The notes: generated by a model from the sequence alone, not told the origin. Shown: positions 41,882-50,696, counted from the first letter of the stretch. The stretch: DNA of 64,000 nt from Mycolicibacterium sphagni (GCF_002250655.1 NZ_NOZR01000012.1:1-64000); one strand, 5' to 3'. Made by a program: numbers and translations.

Positions 41882-42052
41882 AGCTACTGCCCTCGCCGTT
41901 GAATTAAGCAATTTGAGTCCTGTTCTTGCATTCGCACAACGGCCCACCCCCGCAAGACCGACCACTCTCTCCGAGTTCTGTAACCCCGGTAGCGTACGTG
42001 ACCGGTTGATAAGTCCCCACTTGAGCAAACTGTGAGGCAGCTGAGTGTCACC

Positions 42053-42304
42053 TCAGGACGAATTTCCGGCACCCTTCTCCTTGCCATAGATCGGCTGGCC
42101 GTCGTCGTCGAGCCAGTCGTTGACGGCGGTGCCGGTGACGGTGTTGTGGGAACCGGGCAAAACGGCGGTGGGCCGGTCCTCGTACGCCTTCATCATCTCT
42201 TTGGCCTTGGCCCGCGCACTCTCGTCCGGCTCCGGCTTCTCGGTGTGGCCTTGCTGCTGTGATCCCTGTTCAGAGTGCCTTTCGGGGCGTTCCGGAGTGC
42301 TCAC
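42053..42304 (-). CDS. Small conserved hydrophilic protein
   Basis: 83 aa from GTG 42304, with GGGAG placed before it. Highly polar: Ser/Glu/Gln-rich start (SEQGSQQQGHTEKPEPDES), then a helix ARAKAKEMMKAYEDRP and a conserved-looking end TVTGTAVNDWLDDDGQPIYG. Probably disordered with one short helix. No signal peptide or membrane segment. Function unknown. Divergent from the PepA-like protease. Confidence 0.6.
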   Translation of the reverse strand: MSTPERPERHSEQGSQQQGHTEKPEPDESARAKAKEMMKAYEDRPTAVLPGSHNTVTGTAVNDWLDDDGQPIYGKEKGAGNSS

Positions 42305-42490
42305 GAGGGCGCTCCCTTCTCGTCCGTTAGGGCGATGGTGACGGTGTGGTCGGCGAGGGTTTGCCGCACTGTGCAAGGGACTGCCCAGTTGTGTGACCCA
42401 CCAAACAGTGACATTTCGCTGAGCAACGACACGAGTGGCCAAAACAGCGTCCGAGCACCGTCCTCACCGCTTTTCAGGCAAAGTTGAGCT

Positions 42491-43564
42491 ATGGACGCAA
42501 AGCTCCCGCTTCGCCACGGCCGCCGGCTTTTGACCCTGCTGGCGGCCCTGTTGCTGGTGCCGGGCCTGCTGGCCGGGCCCGCACATGCCACCCCGGCGGC
42601 CGCCGGGCCGCTGCCTTTGGCTCCGCTGGATCGGTCCGCGGTGCTGGGGCAGGTCACTCCGGGGTTGGTCGATATCAACACGACGCTCAACTATCAGAGC
42701 GCGGTCGGCGCCGGCACCGGCATCGTGCTCGACGCAGGCGGCGAGGTGCTGACCAACAACCACGTCATCGAGGGCGCGACCAGCATCACCGCCACCAGCC
42801 TGGCCAACGGACGTACCTATCCCGTCGACGTGATCGGCTATGACCGCACCAACGACATCGCCCTGGTCCGGTTGCGCGGCGCCAGCGATCTGCCGGTCGC
42901 GGCGCTGGGCACCTCCTCGTCGATCGCCGTGGGCGACGAGATCGCGGCGATCGGCAACGCCGGCGGGGCCGGCGGGGCACCGAGTTTCTCGCCGGGCAAC
43001 ATCACGCAGGTGGGTGCATCAGTGCGGGCCTCTGACGAGTCCGGCGGCGGTTCCCGCGAACTCACCGACCTCATTCGGGTGGCCGCCGATGTGCGGCCCG
43101 GCGACTCGGGCGGCCCACTGGTCAACGCCGCCGGTCAGGTGATCGGCGTGAATGTGGCGGCCACTCTCACCTACCGGATGGGCAATGTGCGCGGCGGCGA
43201 GGGCTTCGCCATTCCGATCGACCGTGCGCTCGGCGTGGCGAACGCAATCCGATCCGGTGGCGGCGCGGGTGTGCACATGGGTGACACCGCCTTCATCGGC
43301 GTCGGCATTGCCGATGCGAAAGACGGTGGCAACACGGGAGCTGTTGTGCGCCAAGTGCTTCCGGGCGCTCCAGCCGGCGGAATCGGCATCGCAAGCGGCG
43401 ACGTCATCGTCGGGGTCGACGGTGTCACTATCAACACCGCCACCGATCTGTCCAACGTCATGGACGCCCACCGCCCCGGTGACACCATTGTGCTGAATTG
43501 GATCGACCGGGAGGGCACTCCACAGAACGCGAGCGTGGTGCTCGGTGCCGGACCGGTCGGCTGA
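42491..43564 (+). CDS. pepA: Secreted trypsin-like serine protease with PDZ domain, PepA/Mtb32A type
   Basis: 357 aa (M. tuberculosis PepA is 355). Signal peptide through LLAGPAHA, then a trypsin-fold domain with catalytic His91 in TNNHVIEG, Asp122 in RTNDIALV and Ser206 in RPGDSGGPLVN. A C-terminal PDZ domain is about 260-355 (FIGVGIADA, SGDVIVGVDGVTIN). Sequence style and domain order match PepA (Rv0125). Exported HtrA-like protease; substrate unknown. The symbol is given as family member; a second copy elsewhere is possible. Convergent with the methyltransferase gene, 2 bp between stops. Confidence 0.88.
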   Translation: MDAKLPLRHGRRLLTLLAALLLVPGLLAGPAHATPAAAGPLPLAPLDRSAVLGQVTPGLVDINTTLNYQSAVGAGTGIVLDAGGEVLTNNHVIEGATSITATSLANGRTYPVDVIGYDRTNDIALVRLRGASDLPVAALGTSSSIAVGDEIAAIGNAGGAGGAPSFSPGNITQVGASVRASDESGGGSRELTDLIRVAADVRPGDSGGPLVNAAGQVIGVNVAATLTYRMGNVRGGEGFAIPIDRALGVANAIRSGGGAGVHMGDTAFIGVGIADAKDGGNTGAVVRQVLPGAPAGGIGIASGDVIVGVDGVTINTATDLSNVMDAHRPGDTIVLNWIDREGTPQNASVVLGAGPVG

Positions 43565-43566
43565 GC

Positions 43567-44337
43567 TCAGGTGTGCAGTTCGGCTCGTAGCTGCATGAAG
43601 CGAAACAGGCCGGGCCGGCCCGCCACCGATTGGTAGGTGCTGACCAATTCGTCGATGAACGCGGCACGTTCGAACTCGGGTAGCAGGTCGGTCCAGGCTG
43701 TGCACCCCACCGTGCACCATGCCGTGAACTGATCGGTGGACTCGAAATCCCATTCGCGCTCGCGCACGGCCAGCGCATCGATCTGAAGGCCGCAGTCCTG
43801 CGCCAGCTCGCGGAAATCCGCTGGGTCGGGGTGGCTGAACGGCGCGCTGAACGCGGCGAAGTACGGTGCCCATCGCTGACCGCGCGTCACCTGCATCGCA
43901 GTGGATTCGATGCTCGGCCGGGCGCTTCCGCAGACCATCTGGATCAGGGCTTTGCCGCCCGGGCGGACCGCGGCAGCGATACCGCGGAGTGCTTCACCGA
44001 GCCGCGGCACCCAGTGCAGCGCGTTGAACGAGATCACCATGTCGAAGCTGGGGCCGAACGGCAATCGGCGCGCGTCAGCGCAGACGAACACCGGACCGGC
44101 CGGCGCGGTGGCGCCGGTCTGTCCCGCGGCGGCCACCATCCGCGGTGAGGCATCGACGCCGACGATGTATCCGCGCGGAAGGCGAGCGGCGACCTCTCGG
44201 GTGAGGAAGCCGTCGCCGCAGCCGATGTCGAGCACCCATTCACCGCCGTCGACGACGAGTTCGGCCAGGGTCTCGGCGGCCACTGACCGCTGCAGGCTGC
44301 TGACCCGGCTGTAGTCCCGGCCACTCCAGTCCGCCAC
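43567..44337 (-). CDS. SAM-dependent methyltransferase
   Basis: 256 aa from GTG 44337 (GTG 44343 equally possible). Class I methyltransferase motif I VLDIGCGDGFLTREVA, the acidic end GVDASPRMVAAA, motif ADARRLPFGPSFDMVISFNALHWV, and PGGKALIQMVCGSA. The last ~100 residues are the trans-aconitate-methyltransferase-like extension. Substrate unknown. The start region is shared with the divergent chorismate mutase gene, with only ~50 bp between the two starts. Confidence 0.82.
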   Translation of the reverse strand: MADWSGRDYSRVSSLQRSVAAETLAELVVDGGEWVLDIGCGDGFLTREVAARLPRGYIVGVDASPRMVAAAGQTGATAPAGPVFVCADARRLPFGPSFDMVISFNALHWVPRLGEALRGIAAAVRPGGKALIQMVCGSARPSIESTAMQVTRGQRWAPYFAAFSAPFSHPDPADFRELAQDCGLQIDALAVREREWDFESTDQFTAWCTVGCTAWTDLLPEFERAAFIDELVSTYQSVAGRPGLFRFMQLRAELHT

Positions 44338-44390
44338 CGACACAGTTAACGTCAACGGTGATATCGGCGGCAATAGCGAGGATGGAACCC

Positions 44391-44960
44391 ATGACCACTG
44401 CCCGGGCGCGCGGCGCCGCAGCGATGATGACGATTTTTGCCGTGGTGACGGCCGCACCGGTGCAGGCCGATTCAGCAGAACCGTTGTACAGCCTGGTCGA
44501 CGCCGCTGCTCAGCGCCTGCAGACGGCCGATGCAGTGGCTGCCAACAAGTGGCTGACCGGTGGCCCGATCACCGATCCCGCCCGGGTCAAGGTCGTGCTG
44601 GACGCCGTGTCCAAAGATGCTGAATCTCGCGGTGTGACAACCGATTACGCGACCCGTGCGTTCACCAATCAGATCAACGCGACCGAGGCGATCGAGTACG
44701 CCAGGTTCGCCGGCTGGAAGTTCGACGGGGCGGGCGCACCAAGTTCGGCACCGGACCTGTCGGCGTCGCGATCAATCATCGACGGGCTCAACCACCAGAT
44801 TGTCGAGCAATTCGCCGTGCAGTGGCCGCTGCTGAATTCACCGGGCTGCGGTCCCGCGCTGGCTGCCGCCAAGACCGTCGTCGCCGGCGAGCGACAGTTC
44901 GACGATCTCTACCGCACGGCGCTGGATACCGCGACCCGGTCGTATTGTCCTGCAGGCTAA
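44391..44960 (+). CDS. Secreted chorismate mutase (AroQ-gamma, Rv1885c type)
   Basis: 189 aa from ATG 44391. Signal peptide through VQADS; the mature all-helical domain contains LVDAAAQRLQTADAVAANKWLTGGPITDPARVK, typical of the periplasmic AroQ-gamma class, and EYARFAGWKFDGAG. Two late cysteines (SPGCGPAL, SYCPAG) match the single disulfide seen in the M. tuberculosis enzyme. It converts chorismate to prephenate outside the cytoplasm; its role there is not understood. The stop shares CTAA (44957-44960) with the convergent DUF4331 gene. M. tuberculosis Rv1885c is close to cyp140 (Rv1880c), and here both are within ~8 kb. Confidence 0.9.
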   Translation: MTTARARGAAAMMTIFAVVTAAPVQADSAEPLYSLVDAAAQRLQTADAVAANKWLTGGPITDPARVKVVLDAVSKDAESRGVTTDYATRAFTNQINATEAIEYARFAGWKFDGAGAPSSAPDLSASRSIIDGLNHQIVEQFAVQWPLLNSPGCGPALAAAKTVVAGERQFDDLYRTALDTATRSYCPAG

Positions 44961-45967
44961 CTGGCCGGGTGCGGGTTGCCCAGGTACGGGAACTCACTGA
45001 GGGTGTCGGTGTGCGGAGCCAGACCACTCGGCGGGCAGTCGCCCTTGGTCAGGAACGCCAGCCGGTAGTCGATGACGTCGTCGGTGGTCACCCGCCCGTT
45101 GGGGTACTTCGCCGGCTTGCTCGGGTCGAAGTGCAGCATGTCGGGCAGGGTGCCCTCGCGCTCGATCTCCGCGACGGCCTCCTTTTCGGTGTAGCCGCCG
45201 GTGTGCCCCATGAGGTGGACGAATTGCGCCGTCCAGCGCGCCTTGTCATTGACCGGCACGCTGGCGTTGTACTCCAGCTTGGTGTCGTCGGTGTTGAAGA
45301 AGCTGCTCACCGACGGATGGCCGGCGCGGTCGACGTGCAGCAACTCGCCGTCTTGTTTGAGGCTGCATCGGCCCCAGATCCGGATGTCAGGGTTGGCCCC
45401 GAGTTCGGTGGTCGGCAGTTCGATGGCGATCGAGAACACGTTGGCCGTGAGGTTGGAGTCCACTCCGGTCCACGGCGACGTGCTACCCAGGTGTGGCGCG
45501 GTGAAGTTGCGTCCACCAGTGATGTCGAACAGGTTCTTGATGCCGTCGAAGTCGAAGAAGAACGCGTCGCTGCGCGCACCGGCGGCGAAGGTGTACTCCC
45601 CCGACCGGTGAACGTTGGCGCCTGTGCCAAATGACACCTCGACCGCGTCGAAGATCTTCTCGCCCAGCGGAAGTGGAGACTCCGCTTCGTCCCCGACTGC
45701 CTTGAAGACGTCGACGGTCTGACGGCCGTCGACGGGCTCAGAGAAGACGAAGCTGAACGCGATGTCGTTGAGCAGATCGCCGTTGTTGTCGACAGCCAGC
45801 CGGTAAATGGCGTCGGGGTGCAACGCGTCGGCGTTGGGGTTCGCGTTGAGGATCAGCACTGTGCGGGTCGGGTCGGCCGGGGCCTGGAATGCGTACAGGT
45901 CGCAGAGATCCAAACGCTGGTCTCCCAGAGGCGGGCCGAGGCTCAGACCGGTGAAATGATTCGACAT
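44957..45967 (-). CDS. DUF4331-domain protein
   Basis: 336 aa from ATG 45967 (MSNHFTGLSLGPPLGDQ). DUF4331 is shown by RLDLCDLYAFQAPADPTRTVLILNANP, DAIYRLAVDNNGD, then SDAFFFDFDGIKNLF and later VFSIAIELPTTEL. No clear signal peptide in this reading. The conserved family is common in actinobacteria, with no known biochemistry. The frame stays open further upstream but without family residues. Its last four bases overlap the stop of the chorismate mutase. Confidence 0.8.
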   Translation of the reverse strand: MSNHFTGLSLGPPLGDQRLDLCDLYAFQAPADPTRTVLILNANPNADALHPDAIYRLAVDNNGDLLNDIAFSFVFSEPVDGRQTVDVFKAVGDEAESPLPLGEKIFDAVEVSFGTGANVHRSGEYTFAAGARSDAFFFDFDGIKNLFDITGGRNFTAPHLGSTSPWTGVDSNLTANVFSIAIELPTTELGANPDIRIWGRCSLKQDGELLHVDRAGHPSVSSFFNTDDTKLEYNASVPVNDKARWTAQFVHLMGHTGGYTEKEAVAEIEREGTLPDMLHFDPSKPAKYPNGRVTTDDVIDYRLAFLTKGDCPPSGLAPHTDTLSEFPYLGNPHPAS

Positions 45968-46042
45968 GGCAGAACTCCTCAGACGCGGTCTTGTGGAAAA
46001 ACACCAGTGGGCACAAATACCCGCCAACTGCACTTTGCCGGA

Positions 46043-46927
46043 TCAATTCTGTCGCGGCAACAACTCATCGATGAAACGGTCGATGAACTCGTCGGCCGGC
46101 GTGCCACCCAGCGGGCGGATGACGAACTTGCTCAGACCCGCGGCGATGAAACCGTCGAGCTGCCTGTGCAATTGCGGCCAGTCGCCGGCCAGCAGATCGG
46201 CCGGATCCGCGTCGGGCCGCCGCGCGCGGACTCCGGCCACCACCTGTGCAGGCAGGCCACCGTCGCCGACGGCCAGGCTCAAGCCGAAGTGATCCGGTTC
46301 GATCACACGGCCGGCTTCGGCGGCCGCACGCTCGATGCTTTCACGCGCTACGTGAGCCTCAGCGGGTGTGAGGAAGCTGCCCAGCCAGCCGTCGGCCAGG
46401 CGCCCGATCCGGCGGAATGCCGCCGGGGCCGAGCCGCCGAGCCAGATGTCGACTGGCACGGGCGGCCGGATGCCCAGCGACACGTCGGCGAGCTGAAAGA
46501 ATCGGCCGGCAAAGCTCACCTCGTCACCGGTCAGCAATGTACGCAGCACTTCCAGCGCTTCGTCGAACACCGCGGCGCGCTGGCCGTCGGGGACCGGGAA
46601 CAGATCCCACTCCGCCGGTGACGCGGGCCGCAGTCCGAACGCCGGCAGCACCCGCTTGGGGCCGAGCGCGGCCAGCGATACAAGTGCCTTGGCGACCAGA
46701 ACCGGATTACGGCCGGGCAGCACCGCCACCGAGGTGCCGACCTTGAGGCGCTCGGTGCGGCCCAGGGTGTACGCCATACCGGCGAACGGGTCGACGGCCG
46801 GGGTGTAGACGAGTTCGGAGAACCACAGGGAGTCGATGCCCGCCGACTCCAGCCGGTCGACGACGTGAGGCAGGTCCTGAATCGCGTTGCCGAAGCTGAT
46901 GCCGAACCGGATCTTCACGTCGCCCAT
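46043..46927 (-). CDS. LLM-class F420-dependent oxidoreductase
   Basis: 294 aa from ATG 46927 (MGDVKIRFGISFG). Luciferase-like TIM barrel: SLWFSELVYTPAVDPFAGMAY, KVGTSVAVLPGRNPVLVAKAL, VLPAFGLRP, PVPVDIWLGGSAPAAFRRIGRLADGWLGSFLTP, and ISFGNA near the start. The shape and the mycobacterial setting point to coenzyme F420 rather than FMN. Substrate unknown. An upstream ATG (46978) adds 17 residues that are not conserved. Divergent from the polysaccharide deacetylase. Confidence 0.87.
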   Translation of the reverse strand: MGDVKIRFGISFGNAIQDLPHVVDRLESAGIDSLWFSELVYTPAVDPFAGMAYTLGRTERLKVGTSVAVLPGRNPVLVAKALVSLAALGPKRVLPAFGLRPASPAEWDLFPVPDGQRAAVFDEALEVLRTLLTGDEVSFAGRFFQLADVSLGIRPPVPVDIWLGGSAPAAFRRIGRLADGWLGSFLTPAEAHVARESIERAAAEAGRVIEPDHFGLSLAVGDGGLPAQVVAGVRARRPDADPADLLAGDWPQLHRQLDGFIAAGLSKFVIRPLGGTPADEFIDRFIDELLPRQN

Positions 46928-47048
46928 CCCGCCACGGTAACCCTGCCGGATGTCGCGACACAGCCACGGATGTGCCACGTTTCGAGACTCGCGGACCTTA
47001 ATCTGTGGTTGTGACGGATGTTACGGATGTGGTTTCTGGGACCGGCAA

Positions 47049-47873
47049 GTGCCCGAGGTAACCCGGCGCCAGTTCGTCGTCGGGCTACTTGCCTCGGCCA
47101 GCCTGGTGGGGACATCCAGCGCGATCGCGATGTCGCAGACTCCCCCGCCGGCGGCCGCCAAGAGCCCGCCCCCGCCGGTCGGTGCGGCGCCGTTGTTGCC
47201 CCCGCCGCCGCCGATCGACCGGGTGCCGCTGCCCGGCGGCGGTGAACTGACCAAGCTGCCCGGCAAGGGCGACCTGCTGGCACTCACCGTGGACGACGGC
47301 GTGAACTCGGACGTGGTGCGGCTCTACACCCAGCTGGCCAAGGACACCGGGATCCGGCTCACCTTCTTCGTCAACGGGGTCTACGACTCCTGGCGCGACA
47401 ATGCCGCACTGTTGCGGCCTCTGGTCGATTCCGGCCAGATCCAGCTCGGCAACCACACCTGGTCGCACCCCGATCTGACCACGCTGCCCAAGGATCAGAT
47501 CGCAGACCAGTTGCGGCGTAACGATCAATTCCTGCGCACCACGTTCGGTGCCGACGCCACACCCTATTTCCGGCCGCCCTACGGCAGTCACAACGACGAC
47601 GTCGATGCCGTCGCGGCCGATCTCGGGTACCGGGTCCCCACCCTGTGGGCCGGATCGCTGGCCGATTCCACACCGGTGGCCGAGGACTTCATCGTGAAGA
47701 TGGCCGACCAATACTTCATCCAGCAGAACATCGTCATCGGCCATCTCAACCATCTGCCGGTCACCCATGTCTACCCCGCTCTGGTGGACATCATCCGGTC
47801 GCGCAACCTACGCACGGTCACGCTGAACGACGTATTCCTGCAGCCGGAGATACCGCACGTCACCTCGGCTTAA
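47049..47873 (+). CDS. Tat-exported polysaccharide deacetylase
   Basis: 274 aa from GTG 47049. Twin-arginine signal VTRRQFVVGLLASASLVG; a Pro-rich linker (about 31-57) follows. NodB domain: catalytic TVDDG with Asp82 and Asp83, metal-site His136 and His140 in GNHTWSHPDL, and RPPYGSHN at 175-182. The product would act in the cell wall on N-acetylated polysaccharide such as peptidoglycan glycan or a lipid-linked sugar, removing acetyl groups. A late pair HLNHLP completes the active-site groove. The gene is followed by a 31-bp tandem repeat. Confidence 0.88.
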   Translation: MPEVTRRQFVVGLLASASLVGTSSAIAMSQTPPPAAAKSPPPPVGAAPLLPPPPPIDRVPLPGGGELTKLPGKGDLLALTVDDGVNSDVVRLYTQLAKDTGIRLTFFVNGVYDSWRDNAALLRPLVDSGQIQLGNHTWSHPDLTTLPKDQIADQLRRNDQFLRTTFGADATPYFRPPYGSHNDDVDAVAADLGYRVPTLWAGSLADSTPVAEDFIVKMADQYFIQQNIVIGHLNHLPVTHVYPALVDIIRSRNLRTVTLNDVFLQPEIPHVTSA

Positions 47874-47875
47874 TA

Positions 47876-47943
47876 CCCCGGGTCGCTACGCTCCGGCCCG
47901 CCGGATTTAGTTCCCCGGGTCGCTACGCTCCGGCCCGCCGGAT
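47876..47943. repeat. Two tandem 31-bp copies, intergenic
   Basis: The 31 bases at 47876-47906 recur exactly at 47913-47943, with 6 bases (TTTAGTT region) between, giving a 37-bp period. Each contains the near-palindromic GGGTCGCTACGCTCC and CCGGCCCGCCGG-type GC-rich stretches. It lies between the deacetylase stop (47873) and the SRPBCC start (47958). Confidence 0.85.
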
Positions 47944-47957
47944 CTAGGATCACCGTC

Positions 47958-48413
47958 ATGGAAGGCTCCGTGACAGTGCACATGGCCGCACCGGCCGACA
48001 AGATCTGGAATCTCATCGCCGACATCACCAAGACGGGCGAATTCTCGCCGGAGGTGTTCGAGTCCGAGTGGCTCGGCGGTGCCACCGGACCGGCGCTCGG
48101 GGCGAAATTCCGCGGCCACGTCCGCCGCAACGAGATCGGCCCGGTGTACTGGACCACCTGCCGTGTCACCGCGTGCGAACCGGGCCGTGAATTCGGGTTC
48201 GCCGTGCTGGCCGGCGATCGTGCGCTGAACAACTGGCACTACCGTCTCGATCCCAACGGAGACGGAACCGACGTGACAGAGTCGTTTCGGCTCGCCAAAT
48301 CCGCGCCGATGCGGATCTTTTGGTTGTTCGGTGGATATCTGCGGGGCCGTCGCAACCGGCGAGATATGCGCACCACTTTGGAACGAATCAAGAAAGTCGT
48401 TGAGAACGAGTGA
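47958..48413 (+). CDS. SRPBCC-family protein
   Basis: 151 aa. START-like helix-grip fold: SVTVHMAAPADKIWNLIADITKTGEFSPEV at the start, then LGAKFRGHVRRNEIGPVYWT, VTACEPGREFGFAVLAGDRALNNWHYRLDP, and the closing amphipathic helix RNRRDMRTTLERIKKVV. Such small proteins bind hydrophobic ligands or act as cyclases/hydrolases; no catalytic residues stand out. It follows the tandem repeat and precedes the NTF2-like gene by 41 bp. Confidence 0.85.
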   Translation: MEGSVTVHMAAPADKIWNLIADITKTGEFSPEVFESEWLGGATGPALGAKFRGHVRRNEIGPVYWTTCRVTACEPGREFGFAVLAGDRALNNWHYRLDPNGDGTDVTESFRLAKSAPMRIFWLFGGYLRGRRNRRDMRTTLERIKKVVENE

Positions 48414-48442
48414 ATTTCGGACGTGGCCCTCGACCGGTTTGA

Positions 48443-48456
48443 TAGAACCGGTTCAT
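48443..48456. promoter_or_regulatory. Imperfect KstR-like site at the NTF2-like start codon
   Basis: TAGAACCGGTTCAT contains the perfect palindrome GAACCGGTTC and the AACnnGTT core, but the last base is T where the KstR consensus has A. It overlaps the ATG at 48455, unusual for a repressor site unless the gene is leaderless. Weaker than the three perfect sites in the window. Confidence 0.3.
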
Positions 48457-48958
48457 GGGTCAATGGTCACGCGAAGAACTTGAGTCGGCGTTCGAAGAAC
48501 ACAAGCAGGTCGTCGTCGGGATCGGCGAGAGCTGGGACTGGTCCCGGTTCGCCGATCAGTTCACCGAAGACGCCGTCTACGTCGAGCACTCCTACGGCAC
48601 GTTCCAGGGCCGTGAAGCGATCCGCAAGTGGATCGTCAACACCATGAACACTTTTCCCGGCACCGAGATGCCGTTCTTCCCTGCGACCTGGCATTCCATT
48701 GACGTGGACAAGGGCTGGGTGATCTGCGAATTCCAGAACCGTATGCGCGATCCTGGCGACGGCAGCATCCACGAGGAGCCCAATATCTCGGTGCTCAAGT
48801 ACGCCGGCGACGGGCTGTGGAGCTACGAGGAAGACGCCTACAACCCGATGAACTTCATGCCGATGGTGAAGGGCTACATCGAGGCGTCGAAAAAGCTGGG
48901 CACCATCTCCGATGATGCGGTCACGTTCGCCAAGAACATGGGCTGGGATCTGGCCTGA
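48455..48958 (+). CDS. NTF2-like / SnoaL-type protein
   Basis: 167 aa. A small alpha+beta barrel with segments WSRFADQFTEDAVYVEHSYGTFQGREAIRKWIV near the start and WVICEFQNRMRDPGDGSIHEEPNISVLKYAGDGLWSYEEDAYNP. His and Asp/Glu residues in the pocket are compatible with an isomerase or hydrolase but no triad can be read. Related polyketide and steroid-associated proteins (delta-5 isomerase-like) exist. It ends 12 bp from the convergent threonine-synthase-like gene. Confidence 0.82.
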   Translation: MGQWSREELESAFEEHKQVVVGIGESWDWSRFADQFTEDAVYVEHSYGTFQGREAIRKWIVNTMNTFPGTEMPFFPATWHSIDVDKGWVICEFQNRMRDPGDGSIHEEPNISVLKYAGDGLWSYEEDAYNPMNFMPMVKGYIEASKKLGTISDDAVTFAKNMGWDLA

Positions 48959-48969
48959 GACTGGAAGTC

Positions 48970-50031
48970 TCACTCACCGGGATGTTTGAGTCCGGCGCCG
49001 CATAACGGGATCACCACATCGCCGTTGGCCAGCAGGTCGCGCATCTGCTGCCAGCCCGATCCGGTTCGGCTTGCGGCGCCGGCCGCGGCGGCGTAACAGA
49101 CCGCGGCCGTCGGCTCCACGAACAGGCCCTCGCGCTCGGCCAGCGCGCGACGGCCGGTGACAACCGCTTCGTCGTCGACCGCGACGATCGTCCCGCCGGA
49201 ATCCCGCACGGCCGCCAGGATCTGCTCGGCACGCGGCGGTGCGGTGATCGCGATACCCTCGGCCACGGTCGGCGCAGCGGGATATTGTTCGCCGTTCCAG
49301 GCCGTCGCCAGTGGTGCGCAGCCCGCCGCCTGCACAGCCAGCAGCGCCGGCATCCGGTCGGCGAGGCCGGCGGCGACGAGCTCGGAGAACGCCAGATAGC
49401 AACCCAGCAGCAGAGTTCCGTTGCCAACAGGGACCAACACCGCCGAGGGCAGTCTGCGCCCGCTCTGCTGCCAGATCTCGTAACCGTAGGTCTTCACGCC
49501 GTGCATGAAGTACGGGTGGTAGACGTGACTGGCATAGAACACGCCGGGGCGCTGCGCGATCTCCGCGGCGGCCGCGGCGGTATCCGCACGACTCCCCGGC
49601 ACCAGGGTCAGCTGCGCGCCGTGTGCCCGGATCTGGGCGAGCTTCTCCGGTGAGGTCGACGCGGGGACCAGCACCTGACAGTCGACGCCGGCCCTGGCGA
49701 AATACGCCGCGGCCGCGGTCCCGGCGTTGCCGCTGCTGTCGACTACTGCCGTGCCGACCTGGAGGCGGGCGGCCAGCGATGCCAGCACTACGGCACCCCG
49801 ATCTTTGAAAGACAATGTCGGACTCTGGAATTCGAGCTTGAACCGGGCCGCGGGCAAACTCTGCGAGGAGATGATCGGGGTGTTGCCCTCGCCGAGGGCG
49901 ATCGACGGTTCGACCACGGGCTGCCACTGCCCGCCGACGTCGAACAGTCCGCCGCAGGGGCAACGCCACACCAGCTCCGCGACGTCGAATTCGCGTCCGC
50001 ACGAGCGGCATTTCAGCGGCGGAAGACTCAC
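48970..50031 (-). CDS. Threonine-synthase-like PLP enzyme with zinc ribbon
   Basis: 353 aa. An N-terminal zinc ribbon (Cys8, Cys11, Cys24, Cys26) precedes a fold-type II PLP domain: LSFKDRGAVVLASLA with Lys76 as the PLP lysine, SSGNAGTAAAAYFARAG, VPVGNGTLLLGCYLAF for the phosphate loop, and a substrate segment EGLFVEPTAAVCYAAAAG. Similar threonine synthases use O-phosphohomoserine, but this subclass is often of unknown substrate; true ThrC enzymes are normally elsewhere in the genome. The start overlaps the DUF1275 gene's stop by 4 bp, so the two are one unit. Confidence 0.85.
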   Translation of the reverse strand: MSLPPLKCRSCGREFDVAELVWRCPCGGLFDVGGQWQPVVEPSIALGEGNTPIISSQSLPAARFKLEFQSPTLSFKDRGAVVLASLAARLQVGTAVVDSSGNAGTAAAAYFARAGVDCQVLVPASTSPEKLAQIRAHGAQLTLVPGSRADTAAAAAEIAQRPGVFYASHVYHPYFMHGVKTYGYEIWQQSGRRLPSAVLVPVGNGTLLLGCYLAFSELVAAGLADRMPALLAVQAAGCAPLATAWNGEQYPAAPTVAEGIAITAPPRAEQILAAVRDSGGTIVAVDDEAVVTGRRALAEREGLFVEPTAAVCYAAAAGAASRTGSGWQQMRDLLANGDVVIPLCGAGLKHPGE

Positions 50032-50696
50032 GGCTCAATGCCCTTTCGCTCGTCGACGATGAACAAGATCAGCGTGACGAACAGGACCCCGGCCGGCAGC
50101 CAGATCGCGTGCACCGTCCAGACGTGAGTGGCGAAGGCGCCGAGCAGTGCCCCGCAGGTGAAGAACAGCGTGAGCGCGGCGTAGATGCGGAAGGCGCGTC
50201 GCGCCCTCGCGTCGTGGTCCACGAACCCCGTATAGCCCGATTCCACCAGTCGCATCAGGTTTCCGGTCGTTGCCACCGGCAGGTACACGAAATCCCCGAT
50301 GTTGCGGAACAGCCCGATCTGCATCGCGGCGACGAACGAAATGGGCACCGTCACGTAGGTATGAGCGACCGTGGTGGGCACGAATCCGATCACGACCAGC
50401 ACGACAGCTTGCAGCAGCATGGTCCAGCGCAGCGGATGTATCAGGATGTGATCCACCCGGCCGGACTTCAGATGGGAGGCCAAGCCGACGCCGGCGATGA
50501 ACGCCATGAGCGGCCAGACATGGGCCAGGGCGCTGGTGACTTTGCCCTGACTCATGTTGAGCGCGAAGAAGATGACGTTGGCCGTCTGCACATTGGCGAA
50601 TACGCCGCCGCGGGCCAGGTAGGTGTAGGCGTCGAGGAACCCATTGGCCATGGTGAGCAGCAGGCCGAATCGCAGTGTCGTCGAGGTGCGCGTCAT
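50028..50696 (-). CDS. DUF1275 (YoaK-family) membrane protein
   Basis: 222 aa. Six hydrophobic helices with the YoaK/DUF1275 features: LLTMANGFLDAYTYLARGGVFANVQTANVIFF at the start, GVGLASHLK, and IGLFRNIGDFVYLPVATTGNLMRL in the middle. Many members are inner-membrane proteins of unknown transport role. It is first in a two-gene unit with the threonine-synthase-like enzyme, which hints at amino-acid metabolism or export but no more. Confidence 0.85.
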   Translation of the reverse strand: MTRTSTTLRFGLLLTMANGFLDAYTYLARGGVFANVQTANVIFFALNMSQGKVTSALAHVWPLMAFIAGVGLASHLKSGRVDHILIHPLRWTMLLQAVVLVVIGFVPTTVAHTYVTVPISFVAAMQIGLFRNIGDFVYLPVATTGNLMRLVESGYTGFVDHDARARRAFRIYAALTLFFTCGALLGAFATHVWTVHAIWLPAGVLFVTLILFIVDERKGIEP

